Part shown: in pieces, positions 7,213 to 12,027 of the stretch | Numbering within the stretch: position 1 is the stretch's first letter | Layout: every line of letters begins with the position of its first letter | NCBI GenBank assembly: GCA_017353815.1 | Contig: JAFMSB010000020.1 | Span: 1 to 12,027, forward strand | Source of the DNA: Methylocapsa sp. | Lineage (GTDB): Bacteria > Pseudomonadota > Alphaproteobacteria > Rhizobiales > Beijerinckiaceae | Reading direction: 5' to 3' | Length of the DNA: 12,027 bases | Translations under genes and position numbers: made by a program | The notes under the pieces: model-generated | Database searches by the model: none | Seen by the model: the letters and a program-made list of their open reading frames with translations, nothing else | What the model was told of the DNA's origin: nothing

Positions 7213-8391
7213 TCAACGGAGCTCTGCAATGAGCCTTCGCATGAATGCGATGCACGCCTCTATTTGCGCAATGTCTATAAATTCGTCGGGCTGGTGCGCT
7301 TGATCGATTGAACCTGGCCCGCAGACGACGGCGGGAATACCTGCCAGCTGAAATTGCCCCGCTTCGGAAGCATAGGGCATAGTGACCGTGGCATTTTGTT
7401 GCGCAGCCTTTAGCGCGAGACTCTCGGCGAGTGATCCCTTTTCGGGTTTTAATCCCGGCACCTCGGCTAGAATCTCGGTTTGGCAGCTGAGTTTTGGCGC
7501 AAGGGCGCGCGCCGCATAATCCTCGAGATGGCGCAGCGCGAGACTTTGCTCGACGCCCGGCAGGGCGCGAAATTCCCATTCGAAGCGGCAGAGCTTCGCC
7601 ATAATGTTGCGCGCGGTGCCGCCGCAGATCGAGCCAACGTGAAGGGTCGAGGCTGGAGGATCGAAACGTCCCGAGGGATCGCCCTTCGCAGCTAGCCCGG
7701 AAGCAAAATGGCGAAGTTCGCTCACCAGCTCGCAAGCTGCCTCGACCGCGCTTGCGCCAAGGGAAGGCTTTGATGAATGCGCCTCGCGGCCATGCACCTT
7801 GGTCGTATAAGCTCCGGCGCTCTTGTGCGCATCGGCGACCTGCATCGAGGTTGGCTCTCCGACGAGCACTCCGGCAGGCCGGGGCAGGCTCGTCCCAAAG
7901 CGCGCGATTGTTGCGAGCGGACCGCGGCAGGTGATCTCCTCGTCATAGGTGAGAAGAATATGGAGCGGGCGCGAAAGCGAGGCGTTCTGGAATTCGGGAA
8001 TCATGGCCAGACAAGTGGCGGCGAATCCCTTCATGTCGCAGGCTCCGCGTCCAAAGAGGCGGCCGTTTTCTAGGCGCAATTTGAACGGGTCGCCGGTCCA
8101 CGCCTGGCCCTCGACGGGGACCACATCGCTGTGCCCGGCCAAAACGATGCCGCCGTCGCGGTTGCCGCCAATGGTCGCAAAGAGCGCCGCCTTATGGGCC
8201 GCGGCATCCGGTATTCTCACAAACGCGACGCGAAGCTGCTTCAGATAATCTTCGACATAGGCAATGAGGTCGAGGTTTGGCTTCGAACTTTCCGTATCGA
8301 ATCCGATCAGTCTCTCGAGAATCCCGAGCGCTGCATTAAGTCTTTGGTCCTGTGCTGGGTCCGCGCCTGGCATGGACGGGCTAGTACCCAC
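7213..8391 (-). CDS. argE: Acetylornithine deacetylase (M20 family metallohydrolase)
   Basis: A 392-residue M20 family deacylase, the usual length for ArgE, which removes acetate from N-acetylornithine in arginine synthesis. The two-metal site is complete: His87 in LAGHSDVVP, bridging Asp119 in RGACDMKG, Glu151-Glu152 in TYDEEITCRG (general base and ligand), Glu179 in LVGEPTS and His366 in the C-terminal PGSIDQAHQPDEF. The lid/dimer-domain histidine is seen in GREAHSSKPSLGASA (about 201-215). GTG 8391 gives MGTSPSMPGADP; ATG 8373 (six codons later) is equally possible and neither has a strong ribosome site. The gene begins only about 15-35 bp from a large hairpin and an IS630 remnant, so its native promoter may have been replaced. 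Other M20 amidohydrolases acting on N-acyl amino acids cannot be excluded. Confidence 0.88.
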   Translation of the reverse strand: MGTSPSMPGADPAQDQRLNAALGILERLIGFDTESSKPNLDLIAYVEDYLKQLRVAFVRIPDAAAHKAALFATIGGNRDGGIVLAGHSDVVPVEGQAWTGDPFKLRLENGRLFGRGACDMKGFAATCLAMIPEFQNASLSRPLHILLTYDEEITCRGPLATIARFGTSLPRPAGVLVGEPTSMQVADAHKSAGAYTTKVHGREAHSSKPSLGASAVEAACELVSELRHFASGLAAKGDPSGRFDPPASTLHVGSICGGTARNIMAKLCRFEWEFRALPGVEQSLALRHLEDYAARALAPKLSCQTEILAEVPGLKPEKGSLAESLALKAAQQNATVTMPYASEAGQFQLAGIPAVVCGPGSIDQAHQPDEFIDIAQIEACIAFMRRLIAELR

Positions 8392-8405
8392 TTTGCCTGA
8401 ACGGT

Positions 8406-8450
8406 GAGTCGCGATTCAAGGATGCATGAAGTGCATCCCTGAACCGACTC
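8406..8450. repeat. Large imperfect hairpin upstream of argE
   Basis: GAGTCG at 8406-8411 and CGACTC at 8445-8450 bracket a perfect inner repeat GGATGCA (8420-8426) / TGCATCC (8432-8438) with a TGAAG loop. The intervening ATTCA/TGAA(C) bases also pair partly. The total is about 17 paired bases in 45. It overlaps the start of the IS630 remnant and may be a terminus of that element or a small mobile hairpin repeat. Confidence 0.55.
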
Positions 8451-8640
8451 TCATCGTATTGACGGAAGCAGAACGAGCCGGGCTTGAAGCTTTGGCACAT
8501 TCCACCAAGACTGAATAAGAGCTGCGTCAGCGGGCGCGGATCGTGCGCGTGCTTAGCGGGCAAAGCCACGATTAAAAGCGCCACGGCGCATCGACTCTGT
8601 TTGCCGCGCTCGGACCTGCGCATAATACAAGCCTATTGAG
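8426..8640 (+). pseudogene. IS630-family transposase remnant, internally deleted
   Basis: Reading from ATG 8426 gives TLIVLTEAERAGLEALAH, a stop at 8516-8518 (TAA), then ELRQRARIVRVLSGQ. This is the N-terminal helix-turn-helix region of IS630-type transposases (LTEAERAELEAL...QRARIV). The same frame then jumps to SHD, a second stop and KRHGASTLFAALG. That matches the central catalytic-domain motif THDYKRHGTTTLFAAL, which normally lies some 150-200 residues further on. So the middle of the gene is deleted and at least two stops interrupt the rest, probably one at the Tyr of HDYKRHG. The C-terminal part is not recognisable beyond about 8640. No protein is made. It lies immediately upstream of argE. 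Confidence 0.72.
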
Positions 8641-8745
8641 CATCGTCTCATTTTGTACCCGCTTTGCAATTGATCGCGACACGAGCGCGGGAATGACATC
8701 GCTGTCGAGATCGTGTTGGAGCCAGGAGTCGTTTCGAACACGCCG

Positions 8746-10670
8746 CTATTCTACTATTATAGGGTCCTCGATCAATTGCGGGTGCGGGGGTTTTGCCGGG
8801 TCGTACAGCCGATTCGCATTCACCGGAGGCTGAACATCTTCCGCGCGAGCAAAATATGGCGGCAAAAGCCGGCTGTTTATAATTTTTATGTCCGGTGCCC
8901 GGCTCCAATCCTTACTTGGCCTGGAAAAGCCGATGGGGAAGATCGTCGCACGCTCTTTTGTGATGTGGATGCGCAAGAAACTTTTATAAGCCGTGATCGC
9001 CTGACAGGAAAATACCCCCTGTTCATGCATCTTGCTAAACCACATGTTCGTGACGAGAAAGTATGCGCCAAAGAGGATGCCATTTACTAGAAAGATGTAG
9101 GCTGCGGAGAGCCCTAACGTCGCCAAAGTTGCGAATGCTGGCGGCGTCTCAGAATCCGGATGAGTCAGATGATGCACGGTGCGCGCCGCCGCCCAGGCCG
9201 CCAAGAGTGCAAGAACCAATTGCGCCAGCGCGTGCAGAAACCCTGGAAGCAACCAGGTGAAGCGCCCAGCCAAACGGCTCTGGCCGCTGCGCGCGAAAGC
9301 GAGCATCACCACTACGAAGAGAACATAGTAGAGGCACTCCGGCAATTCGATCTTCTACGTATGGATGATCGGCTGCGCAATCGTGCTGAAGCCATTCGCC
9401 TCGAATGGCGTGCCCATCAGCAGCGGTAACAAAGGGTGTACCTTGGGTTCATTGTATTGTGGTGGAAGGACGGCGATCATCGCACTCGAAAGGTGCAAAA
9501 GCCAAATGCCTACAAGATGGAAGCTAGTCAAAAGGGCGGCAAATCCGGACTAGTGAAAGGGAAGAGTAGTGCGCCCCAGCGCATTGCGCGCGACTCCTCG
9601 TCGCTCGGAAAACACTTTTTCAATTGGGCGCTCTGCCCGCGCGGCAAGTCGAAACTCTTTGGCTGCAAGCTTGTACCGAGAGTGAATGCGCCGCCGCCGC
9701 CGCAAACGATAAATTGCCTATGCGGCTCGTCGCCCGCCGTTTCGTGGCGCGCATAATGATGGAGGTCACCCGAGAGGCAGAGCAGAACCCTGTAATCTTT
9801 GGTTCTGTCAGCTGCGAGCTCATGAATGATACTGAACTTGTCGCCGGATTTTCTTGTCGTCGTGTCACTCGTCAGCAGTTCTGGATTTTCTGACCAGACC
9901 GGATTGGGAACACAAAAGATGACACGATCGCCTTCCTTCAATTTTTCGGCTGCAGCTCTAAAATATTCGATTTGCGCGCCATCCAAATCATCTTCCAGAG
10001 CCGTGTCGACTCCCCACAGCCACCATTTATACGGAAGATCGAGCGCGAAATAGCTACGTCGCTGCTGAGTTTTCCAGCATCCAATCCAGCGCGGGGCATG
10101 GAAGACCCGCAGGAAGGATGTTAGACCGTCGTACCAGTCATGATTGCCCCGGGATCGCGAAAACGTGGCGGTAATGCTCATGATCATAAAAACGGGCGCT
10201 TTGATAAGGATCGATCAGCCGGGTCTGATATCCGACCGCTGACGCCCTGGGATAGACTTCGTCACCGCCAAAGACGAGGATCTCGCCGCCAGGAAGCTCG
10301 TAATGCTCGTCCGATTTAGGGTGCGTCGAGACCTCCGCCTGGCTCCTCGAGATCGGTTGCGGGCTTGGTGTTCCGTCTTTGCGCAACCACGGGCGATCTC
10401 GTCCCACCAGCCAAGCGGTGGAAAGAGTGGCGTCCCAACCGTCCCCGGTATCGGCGACATAGTCTATCCAAACCTCCTTTTTTCCAAATAATCGAAGGGC
10501 CGCGGCGCGGGATCTAGCGCAGCGACCAATTCGCGGCGGCCGGACATGGAGCTGACGATCGTCGAGGTGAGGACCTTCACGCTTGTAGCGAAAAGTTGCC
10601 GGACGTCGAACCAACCGACTTTCGTTCCCTGCGTGATCGTGACGACATGAGGGTCAGTTTCTTCGCTCAC
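8746..10670 (-). pseudogene. Decayed calcineurin-like metallophosphoesterase gene
   Basis: Four minus-strand pieces join into one protein of about 640 residues. It starts at GTG 10670 (MSEETDPHVVTITQG). Metal-site motifs run in order: VADTGDGW, VFGGDEVYP, IPGNHDWYDG and LSGDLHHYARH, as in metallophosphoesterases. These are followed by a membrane-helix region (LLHLSSAM, then LYYVLFVVVMLAF to LSAAYIFLVNGILFG) and a C-terminal tail with ITKERATIFPIGFSR. The frame breaks at an A6 run (10478-10483 on the plus strand as T6; one base missing), at C4 (10147-10150; one base extra) and at A4 (9530-9533; one base missing). A TAG at 9357-9355 interrupts the last piece. All three shifts are in short homopolymers, so sequencing error is possible for them, but the nonsense codon argues for true decay. 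Where the natural end lies near 8746 is uncertain. Confidence 0.85.
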
Positions 10671-10822
10671 TTTAAGGCTTGTCCGTCAAAGCGCACCAAG
10701 TGAAGCCGGCGATCGGATAGAAATCCAAGCCGCCGCTGCCAATACCCACGTTACAGAAATTCTTATACCGAAGTGGCCGCTAGTTCGGCAGACTCGAATC
10801 TACCGGCATCACTGGGTTCCGC

Positions 10823-11215
10823 CTAATTAAGAACCCGCGGAGCAAAGGGCGAATCGAGCGAGAAAGCGGGTATCTCGGCATCGAAGAACTCACCCTTCTC
10901 GTTCACCATCCGGTAGCTGCCGGTCATGATCCCGGTTGGTGTCGACATATTCGTGCCGGAGGTGTAGCGGTACGTCTCACCTGGCCTCAGAACCGGCTGC
11001 TCGCCGACGACACCAGCGCCTTTGACCTCCTCAAGCCTGCCGTTTCCGTCCGTGATCTTCCAATGGCGGGCCGTGAGCTGGACAGTCACCTCGCCGCGGT
11101 TGGCGATTTCGACGGTGTAAGCCCACCAGAAGGAGGCCTCGTCGGCATCGGAGCGCTCGGGCACGAATTCTGGAAGAACCGTGATCTGGATGCCGTGGGT
11201 AATGGTGCTGTACAT
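10823..11215 (-). CDS. apaG: ApaG protein (divalent-cation/Co2+ efflux-associated)
   Basis: A 130-residue ApaG, matching the family length exactly when started at ATG 11215 (MYSTITHGIQITVLPEFVPERSD). The frame continues to a TTG at 11245, which I judge spurious. The protein is one fibronectin-III-like beta-sandwich. Conserved landmarks are FWWAYTVEIANRGEVTVQL (about 29-47), ARHWKITDGNGRLEEVKG, GVVGEQPVLRPGETYRYTSGT, TPTGIMTGSYRM and the C-terminal EIPAFSLDSP. In enterobacteria, loss of ApaG affects cobalt resistance and magnesium efflux; its biochemical role is not established. It looks intact although it sits between a pseudogene and insertion-sequence debris. TTTTCC and TAATCT, 17 bp apart, about 40-70 bp upstream on the minus strand are a weak promoter candidate. 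Confidence 0.93.
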   Translation of the reverse strand: MYSTITHGIQITVLPEFVPERSDADEASFWWAYTVEIANRGEVTVQLTARHWKITDGNGRLEEVKGAGVVGEQPVLRPGETYRYTSGTNMSTPTGIMTGSYRMVNEKGEFFDAEIPAFSLDSPFAPRVLN

Positions 11216-11245
11216 GGATGGGCACGGTGCTGCCAGCCGAGGCAA

Positions 11246-11410
11246 ACTGACAGATTATCACGGCCCAATACAAAGGAAAACTGGCTGCAGCCGCGGCCGC
11301 GCTCAAAAATTGGCGGAATTACCGGAGCGGCCGCGCGTCCTTGCCTGGACAGCTGATATTCTAGCCGGGGCGTAATGACGATGCACAGTTGACGGCATCG
11401 CTTAATTATA
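11246..11410. other. Gap between apaG and the istB fragment
   Basis: I see no gene here. It should hold the apaG promoter. The junction with the truncated istB must lie at or just before 11411, because the frame upstream of its ATG meets TAA and shows no IstB similarity. A palindromic ATTATAAT lies at the junction. No IS left terminus can be recognised. Confidence 0.5.
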
Positions 11411-11791
11411 ATGGAGGCGCGCGACGAGAGGCGTCTCTTGAAACTCCAAGCCCAGCTTGCCGCCGTCAAACTCCTGATCATCGAGGAACTCGGCTATGTG
11501 CCGCTCTCGCAGACCGGCGCGGAGCTGCTCTTCGAGATTTTCAGCCAGCGTCATGAACGGGGCTCGACTATTGTTACCTCAAACCTGCCATTCGATGAAT
11601 GGACCACCGTCTTTGGCAGCCAGCGCCTTACCGGCGCATTGCTCGACCGTCTCACTCATCACGTCCACATCCTGGAGCTGAATGGCGAAAGCTACCGGCT
11701 CAAACAATCAAAGGCGAGACGGCGGCGCGGCCCCCGACCAGCCGACGAAGCCGCCAATGCTGAAACCAGCGAAATAAATCCAGCTTCCTGA
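11411..11791 (+). pseudogene. istB: IS21-family helper ATPase IstB, 5'-truncated
   Basis: The 126-residue frame is the C-terminal half of IstB, the AAA+ ATPase that assists IS21 transposition (full length about 250-260). It starts exactly inside the family motif MEARDERRLLKLQAQLAA, followed by Walker B LLIIEELGYVPLS, then ELLFEIFSQRHERGSTIVTSNLPFDEW with the sensor region, and RLTGALLDRLTHHVHILELNGESYRLKQSKARRR. The N-terminal half with the Walker A (GxxGxGKT) is absent and the preceding codons include stops, so the fragment cannot bind ATP. The C-terminal half itself is free of lesions, suggesting a recent truncation. Its right IS end follows at about 11925. Confidence 0.9.
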
Positions 11792-11876
11792 ACGTCGCGT
11801 CCGCCCGGCTGCGAAATCCCGGCCATCTCCGCCGGGCGAACGCGGCGCTTCGAGCCCTCCGCCCAGCCGAAAACTA

Positions 11877-11925
11877 GCCTGGTTTTGCTCCGCCCCCGCG
11901 GCCGGCTTTTATTCCGGCGTTGACA
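11877..11925. mobile_element. IS21-family element right end with subterminal repeats
   Basis: Read on the minus strand, the element begins TGTCAACGCCGGAATAAAAG. Two similar repeats lie inward: GGCCGGCTTTTATTCCGGC at 11900-11918 and GCCTGGTTTTGCTCCGCC at 11877-11894. This spaced TTTTxxTCCG repeat layout next to a TGTCA/TGACA tip is typical of IS21-family ends, where the transposase binds. The tip is at about 11925, directly adjoining istA coding sequence of the other element. The left end of this element is not in the window or was lost with the istB 5' half. Confidence 0.7.
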
Positions 11926-12027
11926 CCTTCACCAGAACGTCGCGGAAGCCGTAGGCGGTGGGGACCGAATAATCGTTCGTCCGATAGCGCACCAGCGCCG
12001 TCGAAGAGACTTTCGCCGGCCGCTTGT
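11909..12027 (-). pseudogene. istA: IS21-family transposase IstA, C-terminal fragment interrupted by an IS end
   Basis: Minus-strand reading from the right edge gives KRPAKVSSTALVRYRTNDYSVP followed by TAYGFRDVLVK. This is the C-terminal beta-barrel region of IS21 transposases (typically ALVRYR.NDYSVP.AYG...VLV.G). After VLVK the frame enters the IS end at 11925 and reads VSTPE to a TAA at 11911-11909, so the last residues of the transposase are replaced. The gene continues beyond the right edge. Its orientation opposes istB at 11411, so it belongs to a second IS21 copy that served as the insertion target, or to a rearranged one. Confidence 0.8.

Noticed and set aside
10138-10614. Taking the individual minus-strand frames here as separate genes
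   Set aside because: Their translations join end to end into one metallophosphoesterase with motifs in order, so they are pieces of a single broken gene.
11390-11410. TTGACG...TATAAT as a promoter for the istB fragment
   Set aside because: The spacer is only 12 bp and the TATAAT abuts the ATG, so it cannot act as a promoter for that start.

Overview
The window looks like chromosomal DNA of an alphaproteobacterium of the order Hyphomicrobiales, possibly near Beijerinckiaceae. The taxonomic guess rests on GC-rich codon use, the etfB-etfA-3-hydroxybutyryl-CoA dehydrogenase order, an alphaproteobacterial-type HNH endonuclease, a small heptad-histidine protein and an ApaG of typical alphaproteobacterial sequence. 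It is inference from remembered family sequences, not from a search.

Left part (1-3300). The left edge cuts a minus-strand gene for a secreted or membrane-anchored beta-sandwich protein. It is followed by a two-gene minus-strand operon for an osmoprotectant (betaine/choline type) ABC importer. The operon encodes an ATPase and, overlapping it by 4 bp, one polypeptide that fuses the substrate-binding protein to the permease. A perfect 18-bp palindrome lies just upstream of the ATPase start, in the intergenic region shared with the divergent etfB.

Centre (3300-7200, plus strand). etfB and etfA overlap by one base and encode the two subunits of the electron-transfer flavoprotein. About 210 bp downstream is an NAD-dependent 3-hydroxybutyryl-CoA dehydrogenase. 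Together they suggest fatty-acid, butyrate or polyhydroxybutyrate-linked beta-oxidation chemistry: acyl-CoA dehydrogenases pass electrons to ETF, and the dehydrogenase handles the 3-hydroxyacyl-CoA step. An HNH endonuclease and a 69-residue protein that is 26% histidine follow. A hairpin terminator separates the latter from the convergent argE-like gene.

Right part (7200-12027). The minus-strand M20 deacylase (ArgE type) is intact, but its upstream side abuts a degraded, internally deleted IS630-family transposase and a large imperfect hairpin. Next is a decayed metallophosphoesterase gene of about 1.9 kb with three frameshifts and one nonsense codon. apaG is intact. The right edge holds the 3' half of an IS21-family istB, a recognisable IS21 end with subterminal repeats, and the C-terminal tail of an istA in opposite orientation into which that end is inserted. 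This right third reads as a decaying, insertion-prone stretch around two intact housekeeping-like genes. I saw no CRISPR array, tRNA, rRNA or confident riboswitch, and no clear new multi-gene system. The best leads for novelty are the heptad-histidine protein, the palindrome-controlled fused transporter and the IS-driven decay.
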